From the NCBI GenBank assembly GCA_015066625.1, contig SVOC01000014.1, forward strand, positions 1-64,000: DNA of 64,000 bases, read 5' to 3'. This DNA comes from Oscillospiraceae bacterium (GTDB lineage: Bacteria > Bacillota > Clostridia > Oscillospirales > Acutalibacteraceae). The notes beneath the pieces were generated by a model, which was not told the origin of the DNA, did not search any database, and saw nothing but the letters and a program-made list of their open reading frames with translations. Shown here piece by piece: positions 46,766-56,349 of the stretch. Both the position numbers and the translations under genes were made by a program. Every line of letters begins with the position of its first letter. Position 1 is the stretch's first letter.

Positions 46766-48700
46766 ATGAAAATATTCAAATCTGTTTTTTGTATATTAAT
46801 TTGCATATGTGTGTTTGTTCTTCCTTCCTGCAAGGGAGCAGGCGGTTCATCTGAACTCAGAATCGGTGTTGAGGGAATTACAGGCGAATTCAATCCTTTT
46901 TATGCCAAAACAGATGCTGACAGAAATATTGTTATGCAGATGTTCAGAAGCATTCAGCGCCCCGACGGCAACAACAGGCTTGTAAATTCCAGTGGCGGTA
47001 TTTCATACGAATATATCGGCGATACTCAGGTTGAATATACCGTTTCCATAAGTAAAGATCTGAGATTTTCTGACGGAACAAACATTACGATTGATGATGT
47101 TATATTCTTCTATCATTTTATAGCAGACGCCTCCTATGACGGATACTATAAAAACTGGTATCTCAATGATATCGAAGGTCTTAAAGAATTTTATTTTGAT
47201 GATAAAAATTATGAAGCTTCAATAAGAAAAATTGAAGAAAAAATTGAAAAGAACTACACGTTAACGACCATTGAAACCTCCGATTATTTAAAATATCTTA
47301 CGGAAACAATGCTTGAAGGCAAGTTTGACGGTAATCTTGACAGCATATCGCCCTCGGGTGCAAGCTGGGAAGAATATCTTTTAAAGCTTGGCTACGGTGA
47401 GGCGCTTAAAGACCTTGGCAGCAATCCTTCGCAGGATAAGATTATAAAGCTTGTTGCAACGGCTGAGGCGGAGAGCAATCCTCTTGCCTATAACCCCGAA
47501 AATTGGTACAGAGAAAAGCTGTATGCTCAGTATATTGAAGACAATTACAATAACGGTACGGATGTTGAAAGCATTTCTGGAATCAAGAAGGTTGACGACT
47601 ACACCTGCACGGTGCTTTTTAATTCACGAAATATAAATGCTGTTTCTCAGCTCAATGCTTTGCTTGTTTCAAAAACAGCTTTTTCGGCTGAATATGTCAA
47701 GGGCGAAGCGGAAAAGGTCAGGCAGCTCGGCAGCTTCAATGTTGCCTCCGGACCTTATGTGCTTACAGACTATGACCTCGGTGTTGCCGTGCTTTCATAC
47801 AACACAAATTACGGGGAATCCTGTGATTTTTCATCTCTTGAGTTTATTGATATATCCGATGAAAAAGACCTTGTAAAGCTTGTTACATCAGGCAAAACGG
47901 ATATTATTGAAACTTATGCAACGGCAGACGATGTTAACAGGCTTTCAGATAAAGATGTCAGTTATTTTATAGAAGACTGCGACTACTATGTTTCTCTGTT
48001 TCTTAACACACGGACCCTGGATTTATCTGCAAGAAAGGCACTGATTGGCGTTTGTGATGTTAATGAAGCCGTTGAAGCTCAGATAGGCTCATATTATACC
48101 AGACCTCTCAGACCCTTAAGCGTCAGATTTGACGAATATCCGTCGCAGATAACCGAGCCTTATCACAGTGAAAGTGCCTTCACCGTATACAATATGGGTA
48201 CTTCGGAAAAAATTAAGGAAGTTGATTTATATTATTGCGGCAGTGAGGATGATCTTGCATATATTGCCGTTACCGAATATAAAAATGTGCTTTCCGAAAA
48301 AGGATTAACGCTCAATATAGTTGTTACAGATGAAAAGAACCTGAATGCAGCCATTCTGTCGGGCAAGGCGGATATGTGGGTTGAAAAAGTGTATGACGGG
48401 GCATCCTGTGACAAGTTTGATTATTACAACAGTGTGGGTCAGAATAACAAAACAGGAATAAACCGAGCAGAAATTGATACGCTTACCGCTTCAATCCGTT
48501 CAGCTACCGGTTATTCCAATAAGGCGGGTATGACCGCTCAGCTTATGGAGCTTGTTATGGAGGAGGCTGTTGAATGTCCTTTGTATCAGCAACAGAAAAT
48601 GACGGTTTACAACACGGAAACCGTAAGTCCCGATTCCTTTGATAATCTGGCGGATATGGACGGTTTCACTTATGTGATTCCCTTGCTTAAAAAGATGTAA
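46766..48700 (+). CDS. ABC transporter substrate-binding lipoprotein (family 5/peptide-type)
   Basis: Lipobox LPSC; FNPFYAKTDADRNIVMQMF, YTVSISKDLRFSDGTNITIDDVIFFYHF. Confidence 0.83.
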   Translation: MKIFKSVFCILICICVFVLPSCKGAGGSSELRIGVEGITGEFNPFYAKTDADRNIVMQMFRSIQRPDGNNRLVNSSGGISYEYIGDTQVEYTVSISKDLRFSDGTNITIDDVIFFYHFIADASYDGYYKNWYLNDIEGLKEFYFDDKNYEASIRKIEEKIEKNYTLTTIETSDYLKYLTETMLEGKFDGNLDSISPSGASWEEYLLKLGYGEALKDLGSNPSQDKIIKLVATAEAESNPLAYNPENWYREKLYAQYIEDNYNNGTDVESISGIKKVDDYTCTVLFNSRNINAVSQLNALLVSKTAFSAEYVKGEAEKVRQLGSFNVASGPYVLTDYDLGVAVLSYNTNYGESCDFSSLEFIDISDEKDLVKLVTSGKTDIIETYATADDVNRLSDKDVSYFIEDCDYYVSLFLNTRTLDLSARKALIGVCDVNEAVEAQIGSYYTRPLRPLSVRFDEYPSQITEPYHSESAFTVYNMGTSEKIKEVDLYYCGSEDDLAYIAVTEYKNVLSEKGLTLNIVVTDEKNLNAAILSGKADMWVEKVYDGASCDKFDYYNSVGQNNKTGINRAEIDTLTASIRSATGYSNKAGMTAQLMELVMEEAVECPLYQQQKMTVYNTETVSPDSFDNLADMDGFTYVIPLLKKM

Positions 48701-48712
48701 GGAGTTTTGAAT

Positions 48713-50440
48713 ATGGGAAGTATTTTTTCGGCAGCACTGCTTGCGGCAGGTGCGGCGGCAGCTGCAAAGTTTATCAAAAACAAAGATATCGATGACCTTA
48801 ACCCTCAGACTCTTGCAAAAAAAGCCGTGAATTCAGTAAAGCTTACCTGCGACACCTCTGTTCCTTACGATAACGGTGCGGCACTTACTCCGCCTATGGG
48901 TTGGTCAAGCTGGAATCTTTTCAGAAACAGGATAAATGAAAACCTGATTTATGAAACGGCAAAGGCTGTTAAAGAAAGCGGTCTGGCGGATTGCGGTTAT
49001 CAATACATCAACATTGACGATTGCTGGCAGTCCTCAATGAGAGATGAAAACGGCAAACTTCAGGGCGATTTCGGCTCATTTCCAAGCGGTATAAAGGCAC
49101 TTGTTGAAAAGGTTAACGGGCTTGGGCTTAAACTTGGTATTTACAGCTCTAACGGTACACTTACCTGCGAAGATTTACCTGCAAGCCTGGGGTATGAAGC
49201 AATAGATGCCGATACCTTTGCCGAGTGGGGAATTGAATATTTCAAATATGATTTTTGCCATAATGTTCCGATACCCACACAAGCGCCTAAAATCGAAAAA
49301 ATTGTTGTTGCCGAGGCGGGTACTGCAAACGGCAAAGAATACGGTCCCGATGAAGCCGTGCTCACGGGTGAGGCAAAGCTTATTGATGACGAAAAGCTTG
49401 TCAGCGGTAAATACATAAGCGGTCTGTCATCAAATATGGGATGCTGCGAATTTCCTTGTGTTTATGCGGAGAAAGACGGTGAATACATTCTTACTCTTTG
49501 CATACGAAAAAAGAGCAACAATAATAAATACGCTGAAATCCTTGTGAACGGAACGGATTTGTATAAAACTTTTCTTCCTGCAACAAAGTCCTTCACGGCA
49601 GAGGGCAGGCATCAGATTAAAATCCGTCTGAACGAAGGCCTCAACAGTATCAGAATATACAATCCCGTGGCTTCGAGGCAGGACAGCGCGGCTATTCAGT
49701 ATGCCGATATGGGCAGAGAACTGAAAAGGGCTGCAAGAGAGTATGCCGAAAAGAACGGTTGCGAGGAGAAGCCGATTGTATTCTCCATTTGCGAATGGGG
49801 ACGAAACTTTCCTTGGAATTGGGGAGCACACGCAGGCAATCTGTGGAGAACAACTCCCGATATTATGCCTAAGTGGTCTTCGATTCTCGGTATATATGAG
49901 TTTAATGTGCTTCTTTATAAGCATTCAGGGGCAGGTAGCTGGAATGACCCTGATATGCTTGAAGTGGGCAACGGAAATCTTACCTTTGAAGAGAATAAAT
50001 CACACTTTACTCTTTGGTGTATGATGGCAGCTCCGCTTATTCTCGGCAACGATATCCGCAAATTTATTCTTGATGACGGTACGGTTGATACAGAAAATCC
50101 CACATATAAAATCCTGACCAACAAGGATGTTATTGCTGTTGACCAGGATCCTCTCGGTGTACAGTGCCGCAGATTCAGAACAAACGGTCCGGAGGATGTG
50201 CTTGTCAAGCCTCTTGTAAATGGCGAATTTGCTGTTTGTCTTTTTAACAAAGCAAGCAGCGAAACCGAAATAAGTTTTGATATCGGTGAAATAATCAATA
50301 AAAATTTTGTTAATACGCCAATATCACAAGAATATTTGTTGACCGATTTGTGGAGCAAAGAAGAATTTACAGCATACGGCGGATTTTCTGCTGCGGTACC
50401 CGGTCACGGAATCAGATTATTTAAGGTAACGGTGAAATAA
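48713..50440 (+). CDS. GH27 family alpha-galactosidase with inserted domain
   Basis: PPMGWSSWNLFRNRINE, YINIDDCWQS, FKYDFCHN (nucleophile region), FSICEWGRNFPWNWG, WNDPDMLEVGNG. Confidence 0.92.
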   Translation: MGSIFSAALLAAGAAAAAKFIKNKDIDDLNPQTLAKKAVNSVKLTCDTSVPYDNGAALTPPMGWSSWNLFRNRINENLIYETAKAVKESGLADCGYQYINIDDCWQSSMRDENGKLQGDFGSFPSGIKALVEKVNGLGLKLGIYSSNGTLTCEDLPASLGYEAIDADTFAEWGIEYFKYDFCHNVPIPTQAPKIEKIVVAEAGTANGKEYGPDEAVLTGEAKLIDDEKLVSGKYISGLSSNMGCCEFPCVYAEKDGEYILTLCIRKKSNNNKYAEILVNGTDLYKTFLPATKSFTAEGRHQIKIRLNEGLNSIRIYNPVASRQDSAAIQYADMGRELKRAAREYAEKNGCEEKPIVFSICEWGRNFPWNWGAHAGNLWRTTPDIMPKWSSILGIYEFNVLLYKHSGAGSWNDPDMLEVGNGNLTFEENKSHFTLWCMMAAPLILGNDIRKFILDDGTVDTENPTYKILTNKDVIAVDQDPLGVQCRRFRTNGPEDVLVKPLVNGEFAVCLFNKASSETEISFDIGEIINKNFVNTPISQEYLLTDLWSKEEFTAYGGFSAAVPGHGIRLFKVTVK

Positions 50441-50441
50441 A

Positions 50442-51704
50442 ATGTGTTTGAAAGATTTATTTAGAAAGAGCAAAAACGGAGCAGGGGATTATTCAATTCC
50501 TATGGTCCGACTTGACGTAATGCCCGAGGACACTCCCGATGAGCTTGAATATCTTTACGAGCTTTCGGTTGTTGATAATGAACTTGATTATCTTGGGCAT
50601 CCCGATGCCGTTCTGCTTAAAGACGGAAGCATACTTGACGTTTATCCTTCGGGGCACGGTAAAGGTGCTATCAGAAGCAGCATAAGCCGTGACGGCGGCG
50701 TTACGTACGGCTATGAAATCGAAAATATGCCGAAGTCATGGGAAACTTCGAGAGAAACTCCTACGGTATACCGCCTTGAATTTGCTGACGGTACTCCCGA
50801 TAAAATACTTCTGATTTCAGGCAATCCCAACTGGCATGACGGAAACGGTACAATCGGCGGCTTCAATTTTTCGCTTTCGGATGATGAAGGCAAAACCTGG
50901 AGCGAATTCGAGCTTTGTTTTTCAAAGAAACATGATTTTACCGTAATTCCCATTGTTTCAATGGCATCACTTACCAGACTCAAAGAAAACGGTGTATTCG
51001 TTGATAAGTGGATGGCATTTTTCCATAATCCCGACTTTGTCAACTACAAAACAATCCTTTCATTTGTTGACGGTAAGCCCGTATGGAGTAAGCCCGAGCC
51101 TTATTTTTCACAGCACAGAGCCATTGAAAAGAAAGCAAATATGTGCGAGGTAGAGGTAGTTCGTTCCGATTGCGGGAAAGGTGATGAGCTTTGCCTTATC
51201 GCAAGAAGTAACAATAAAAACTATAACAGCCTTCTTTCGTTTTCTCAGGATGAAGGTAAAACCTGGTCGGCACCCGTTTTTGCACCTTCTGCGCTGAACG
51301 GCGAAAGACACAAGGCGGATTACACATCAGACGGCAGACTTTTCATTACTTTCCGTTCAATCGAAAGATGTGAAGAGAAAATTAAAAAGAATTCCATCGA
51401 GAAGATGAAAAACTGGTACAGCGAAGGCTGGGTTGCCTGGGTAGGTACATATGATGACCTTAAAAACGGCACGGAGGGTCAGTACAGAATCAAGCTTGCC
51501 CACACATATCTCGATAAGCAGACAGAGCCTTCTATCTGTGCAAATGCAGATACGGGCTATTGCGGTAATGTGGTGCTTGATGACGGCACAATAGTAACAT
51601 CAACCTACGGTCAGTTCGGTGAAAAGAAAAATGACGGAAAATATAAGACATATGTTGCATCAAAACGTCTTAAGCTTTCCGATGTGGAAAAACTTATTAA
51701 ATAA
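50442..51704 (+). CDS. sialidase-fold (BNR/Asp-box) protein
   Basis: Asp boxes SISRDGGVTY, SLSDDEGKTW, SFSQDEGKTW. Confidence 0.82.
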   Translation: MCLKDLFRKSKNGAGDYSIPMVRLDVMPEDTPDELEYLYELSVVDNELDYLGHPDAVLLKDGSILDVYPSGHGKGAIRSSISRDGGVTYGYEIENMPKSWETSRETPTVYRLEFADGTPDKILLISGNPNWHDGNGTIGGFNFSLSDDEGKTWSEFELCFSKKHDFTVIPIVSMASLTRLKENGVFVDKWMAFFHNPDFVNYKTILSFVDGKPVWSKPEPYFSQHRAIEKKANMCEVEVVRSDCGKGDELCLIARSNNKNYNSLLSFSQDEGKTWSAPVFAPSALNGERHKADYTSDGRLFITFRSIERCEEKIKKNSIEKMKNWYSEGWVAWVGTYDDLKNGTEGQYRIKLAHTYLDKQTEPSICANADTGYCGNVVLDDGTIVTSTYGQFGEKKNDGKYKTYVASKRLKLSDVEKLIK

Positions 51705-51727
51705 TTTTCTGAAAGGAGAAATTGAAT

Positions 51728-53035
51728 ATGGGACTTATTAAAGCAGGTATTGGTGCACTCGGCGGTGTGCTGGCAGATCAGTGGAAGGAATTTTTCTACT
51801 GTGATTCACTTGAAAATGATGTGCTTATGGTGAAAGGACAGAAGCGTGTAGGCGGACGTTCTTCCAACACCAAAGGCAGCGACAATATCATTTCAAACGG
51901 TTCGGGTATTGCCGTTGCAGACGGTCAGTGCATGATTATCGTTGAGCAGGGCAAGGTTGTTGAAGTCTGTGCAGAGCCGGGTGAATTCACATATGATTCA
52001 TCGACAGAACCCAGCATTTTCTCGGGTAAACTCGGTGACAGCATCAAGGAAACATTCAAGCTTATCGGAAAAAGATTTACATACGGCGGCGATACAGGCA
52101 AGGATCAGAGAGTTTATTATTTCAACACAAAAGAAATTCTTGATAACAAGTTCGGCACACCCAATCCCTTTATGTTTGAAGTTGTGAATAAAAGATTGGG
52201 TATGAGCAGAACTGTTCAGGTGAGATGCAACGGTATTTATTCATACAGAATCAGCGATCCCATTCTTTTCTATACGAAGATTGCAGGCAATGTAAGCGAC
52301 GAATACAGAAGAGATGAAATTGATATGCAGCTCAAAACAGAGTTTATTTCCGCTCTCCAGCCTGCATTTGCAAGGCTTACAGAGCTTGAACTCAGACCTG
52401 CTCAGATTCCTGCACACACAACAGAGCTTAAGGATGCAATGAATGCGGCACTTAAGGTTGAGTGGACAGACCGCAGAGGTATCTCTGTTGAATCCATCGC
52501 ACTTAATCCCATTACCCTCACAGAAGAGGATATGAAGAAAATCAATCAGATGGAAGATGCCGCAACACTTGGTTCAAATCCCTTTATGATGGCAGGAAGA
52601 ATGACAGATGCTCAGGCAAATGCCATGGAAGCTGCTGCAGCTAATGAAGGCGGTGCAATGACAGGTTTTATGGGTATGGGTATGGCGATGAATGCAAACG
52701 GCGGCTTCAATGCACAGCAGATGTATCAGGCAGGTGTTCAGCAGACGGCACAGCAGCAGACTGCACAGAATACCTGGAAGTGTGCCTGCGGTGCAACCGT
52801 AAGCGGTAATTTCTGCACTGAATGCGGGGCAAAGAAACCCTCCGATGAAGGCTGGACCTGTTCCTGCGGAGCAGTAAACAAAGGCAAGTTCTGCCCCAAC
52901 TGCGGAGCGAAAAAGCCCGAAGGCGCACCTCTTTATCAGTGCGATAAATGCGGCTGGAAGCCCGAGGATCCCAAGAATCCTCCCAAGTTCTGTCCCGAGT
53001 GCGGTGACAGATTCGATGAGAATGATGTAAAATGA
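51728..53035 (+). CDS. SPFH-domain (virion core protein-like) protein with C-terminal zinc ribbons
   Basis: GLIKAGIGALGGVLADQWKEFFYCDSLENDVLMVKGQKR; three CxC/CxxC ribbon pairs in the last ~90 aa. Confidence 0.85.
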   Translation: MGLIKAGIGALGGVLADQWKEFFYCDSLENDVLMVKGQKRVGGRSSNTKGSDNIISNGSGIAVADGQCMIIVEQGKVVEVCAEPGEFTYDSSTEPSIFSGKLGDSIKETFKLIGKRFTYGGDTGKDQRVYYFNTKEILDNKFGTPNPFMFEVVNKRLGMSRTVQVRCNGIYSYRISDPILFYTKIAGNVSDEYRRDEIDMQLKTEFISALQPAFARLTELELRPAQIPAHTTELKDAMNAALKVEWTDRRGISVESIALNPITLTEEDMKKINQMEDAATLGSNPFMMAGRMTDAQANAMEAAAANEGGAMTGFMGMGMAMNANGGFNAQQMYQAGVQQTAQQQTAQNTWKCACGATVSGNFCTECGAKKPSDEGWTCSCGAVNKGKFCPNCGAKKPEGAPLYQCDKCGWKPEDPKNPPKFCPECGDRFDENDVK

Positions 53036-53044
53036 TAAAGTAAT

Positions 53045-53078
53045 AACTCCCTCGATACTGTGATGTATCGGGGGAGTT
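53045..53078. terminator. bidirectional hairpin
   Basis: AACTCCCTCGATAC-loop-GTATCGGGGGAGTT between convergent genes. Confidence 0.75.
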
Positions 53079-53087
53079 GTTTGTATA

Positions 53088-54368
53088 TCATACTATAACT
53101 TTTTCTGGCTGACCGCCATTTTCCATAGATTTATCTGCAAGAAATACAACGAGATGACCGAGAAGTGAATCGCTTATATCCGTGCAGGATACCGAGGGCT
53201 TTTCTCCTCTTGCGTATGCAACAAAATCACGCACAAGGTCAAGGTCACCGCCGCCGTGGCTGTCGTTATCGATTTTCACATCATAAACCGTATCTTTGTG
53301 TTCACAGCCGGGTCTGGGGTCGATTTCAGAAACAGTGAATACACCTTTTTCAAAATCGCCTTCAATTACACCTTTTGTACCTGTGATATGAATTGTGCGT
53401 GTGCCGTAGCTTGTGCCGCCAATCATATTGTGTGTTCCCGTGGCACCGCTTTCAAAAAGCACGCTGACGGTCTGATGGTCAACCACATTGTTGTCGCTCT
53501 TAAATGCGCAAACACCGTAAGGGCTGGTTTTAAGCAGTTCGATTTTATCTTCAATCGTCGGATTTTCGATATGTTCAAGTGCATCCCATACATAGAAGGA
53601 CCATCTGTCCGGGTGGTCAATATAAAGTCTTTTTGCGGAGTAAAGACATTCTTCGGAAAGAGGGCAGTCAACAAGACATCTTGTACCTGAGTTTTCCGGT
53701 GCATTTTCTTTTGTGAACTGCATATTGCAGCCGAAGCTTGAAACAACAGCAGGTTTTGTTTCGCTCATAAGCCACATCATTATATCAAGGTCGTGACAGC
53801 ATTTTGCAAGCAGCATTGAGCTGTGGCATCTGTCTGAATTGTTCCATTTGCCTCTTACGTGGCTTGTAGACATATGATGGTAGCTGACATATTCATTTGT
53901 TGAAATGCCGATTATTCTGCCGATTTCGCCTGACATAATGATGTCTTTGATTTTTCTGTAAAAAGGTGCATATCTGAGCACAAAGCACACCATAACCTTT
54001 CTGCCGTATTTCTCGGCAGCGGCAACAAGCTCTTTTGCCTCAGCTTCGTTTACGGAAAAGGGTTTTTCAAGAAGCACATCATATCCCGCCTTGAGAAGAG
54101 GAATTGTGGTTGAAACGTGAATATGGTCCATTGTACCGTTAATGACTGCATCCGCAAATTTGGGTACGGCAGTTATTTCATCGGATGTTTTAAAACATCT
54201 TTCAGCAGGAATATTGAATTGCTTTGCGATGGCATTTCGTCTTGTTTCGTCGGGGTCTGCAATGCCTACAATTTCCATTTTGTCTTTTTCGATATTGGCA
54301 AGCTGTGCGTAGGTGAGGCTTCTGTGTCCGCCGCCTACGATGATAGTTTTCAGGGGTCTTGTTTCCAT
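53088..54368 (-). CDS. Gfo/Idh/MocA family oxidoreductase
   Basis: TIIVGGGHRSLTYAQLAN, DVLLEKPFSVNEAEAKEL, CCHDLDIMMWL. Confidence 0.93.
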   Translation of the reverse strand: METRPLKTIIVGGGHRSLTYAQLANIEKDKMEIVGIADPDETRRNAIAKQFNIPAERCFKTSDEITAVPKFADAVINGTMDHIHVSTTIPLLKAGYDVLLEKPFSVNEAEAKELVAAAEKYGRKVMVCFVLRYAPFYRKIKDIIMSGEIGRIIGISTNEYVSYHHMSTSHVRGKWNNSDRCHSSMLLAKCCHDLDIMMWLMSETKPAVVSSFGCNMQFTKENAPENSGTRCLVDCPLSEECLYSAKRLYIDHPDRWSFYVWDALEHIENPTIEDKIELLKTSPYGVCAFKSDNNVVDHQTVSVLFESGATGTHNMIGGTSYGTRTIHITGTKGVIEGDFEKGVFTVSEIDPRPGCEHKDTVYDVKIDNDSHGGGDLDLVRDFVAYARGEKPSVSCTDISDSLLGHLVVFLADKSMENGGQPEKVIV

Positions 54369-54375
54369 AGTGTTT

Positions 54376-55869
54376 TTAAACGCTTTCTTCTATTGTGATT
54401 TTGATTTCGTTGCTTTCATTTGTCATCTTTTCGTTCATTTCGCGTCTTCTTACCATAAGCTCGTTATACATACGGTTTCTTACATCACCCGAAAGAGGGT
54501 AGAGGAATTTTGGTATAACGGCAAGTATACCCGTAAGCTGGGGAATACCGGTGCAGAGTGCGAAAAGCCACCATTTTGTTTTGTCGCTCTGAGTTCCGAT
54601 TGCAATGCCCTGTTCATAGCCGATTGCACTGAGGATAAGGCTTTTTACGGAGTTCATTATAATGTTCTGTATCTTGGTAATAAGGTTTCGCGCAACGCCG
54701 ATTGTGGCCTCAACGCGGTATCCGTTCTTCCATTCGCAATAGTCCATAGCTTCGTTGTAAAGCTCGGCTTTTACAACTTTTCTGATACCGAATGCCCATT
54801 TGTCAAACCACGCCTGAATGCCGAAAAGAATGCACATAAGCAAACGCTTTTTGTAGTTCTTTTTTATTGAACCGATAACAAAGAGAAGTATAATCCAGAA
54901 TCTTGTGTAGAGGTCTTCAAATACCCATATTGCTTTGGTTGAAAATTTTTCTCTGATGGGCTTTACAAAAGCATAGCTTATTGAACCGTTCATACTTGAA
55001 GGAATGTTTAACAAGGTCTGAAGTGATGCCGAGCCCAGAACGTCAATGAAATAGTTAGTGCTGCTTGAACCTACGCTGAATCCGCCGAGGAAATCGGAAA
55101 GGGTAATCAGCAGAACGGGGTAGTTGTTTACAACGGCTTTAAGACCCTGTAAAACGCTGGGAGCCTCAATGGACTGCATAACTCTTTCTCTTGAAACAAG
55201 GAAGAAATAAAGTGTAAAAGCAGATGAGATAATGCTTGTGCCCAGACCCATTGCAAGGAATACATTCTGCAGCTTCCATTTAAGGAAGCCGTTGTTGATA
55301 AGGTCAATAAGGACGCCCATTATGTAGTTGGGCATATCCTCGCCCATATAGCCCGTCAGCAGTTCCGCAAGGGTTATCAGTCTCGCTCGGTCATTCGGGT
55401 GCGGTGTGACGGTTGTCATATAGCCTGCCTTTGCGATGCTTGTGAATGTACCTGCCGTTTCATTTACAACATTGAATGCAAAATAATAAATAAGCTTTGG
55501 CAGATGTGTACCCGAAGTTCCGGGAAAGAAAAAGGGGATGAACCAATAAAGCGCTCCCAATAATGTCATAGGTATCTGGAAAGATACCAGATAAGGTCTG
55601 AATTTACCCCATCTTGTTCTTGTTTTATCAACAACAGCGGCAATGATGGGGTCGTTTATTATATCCCACGCACCTGTGAAAAGGCTTACAAGTGCGTTTG
55701 TTTTGAAGTCGATTTTTACAACGTCCCAGATAAATCTGTCGGTGTATTGTCCTATGTTGAATGCGTTTGAAAAGTCATTCAGCAGGTAAGCGATGGTTTC
55801 TTTGGCACCTACATATTTTCTGTCATAAACTTTGAACTCGGAATGAGTTCGGTTAGGTTGTTCACTCAT
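54376..55869 (-). CDS. MFS transporter, glycoside-pentoside-hexuronide (GPH) type
   Basis: TDRFIWDVVKIDFKTNALVSLFTGAWDIINDPIIAAVVDKTRTRWGKFRPYLV. Confidence 0.88.
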   Translation of the reverse strand: MSEQPNRTHSEFKVYDRKYVGAKETIAYLLNDFSNAFNIGQYTDRFIWDVVKIDFKTNALVSLFTGAWDIINDPIIAAVVDKTRTRWGKFRPYLVSFQIPMTLLGALYWFIPFFFPGTSGTHLPKLIYYFAFNVVNETAGTFTSIAKAGYMTTVTPHPNDRARLITLAELLTGYMGEDMPNYIMGVLIDLINNGFLKWKLQNVFLAMGLGTSIISSAFTLYFFLVSRERVMQSIEAPSVLQGLKAVVNNYPVLLITLSDFLGGFSVGSSSTNYFIDVLGSASLQTLLNIPSSMNGSISYAFVKPIREKFSTKAIWVFEDLYTRFWIILLFVIGSIKKNYKKRLLMCILFGIQAWFDKWAFGIRKVVKAELYNEAMDYCEWKNGYRVEATIGVARNLITKIQNIIMNSVKSLILSAIGYEQGIAIGTQSDKTKWWLFALCTGIPQLTGILAVIPKFLYPLSGDVRNRMYNELMVRRREMNEKMTNESNEIKITIEESV

Positions 55870-55898
55870 ATTGACGCCTCCCAAGTTATTGAAAGAAA

Positions 55899-55925
55899 GG
55901 CGTTGCGGCAAAATTCCGCAACGCC
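55899..55925 (-). terminator. intrinsic terminator after the PC4-like gene
   Basis: Minus strand GGCGTTGCGG-aattttg-CCGCAACGCC-TTTCTTTC. Confidence 0.8.
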
Positions 55926-55943
55926 CGCTTGAACGACGATGGA

Positions 55944-56159
55944 TTAAAGACCTTTGACAGCTTCTTTGAGTGCTGCCATTTCATCCTTGCTGAGAGTAAC
56001 GCCCTTGCCCATCTTTTCATGGTCAGGCGCCCACTCACGGATATCATACTTAGGATCTCTTCCGTTCCAGCTGATAAGATTGAGTTCCTTTGTCCATCCC
56101 TTGGGATTTTCTGAAAGAACTGCTACGGATTCAACAATTTCATAAGTAAACTCGGGCAT
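55944..56159 (-). CDS. YdbC/PC4-like ssDNA-binding protein
   Basis: 71 aa: VLSENPKGWTKELNLISWNGRDPKYDIREWAPDHEKMGKGVTLSKDEM, characteristic YdbC/PC4 signature. Confidence 0.85.
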   Translation of the reverse strand: MPEFTYEIVESVAVLSENPKGWTKELNLISWNGRDPKYDIREWAPDHEKMGKGVTLSKDEMAALKEAVKGL

Positions 56160-56349
56160 GGTGTTGCTCCTTTCATTATTTATACAAGTTCATTATAATA
56201 TAAAGTTTTTTAATTGTAAATATATTTATATAAAAAATTTTCCGTAATCTATAGTTATTTTGAAGAAATATGGGCGAAATCCGCCTTGAAGTCATAAGTT
56301 GGACAGGTGATGAATATATTGTGGTGATAAATATAACGGGAGGAATAAT

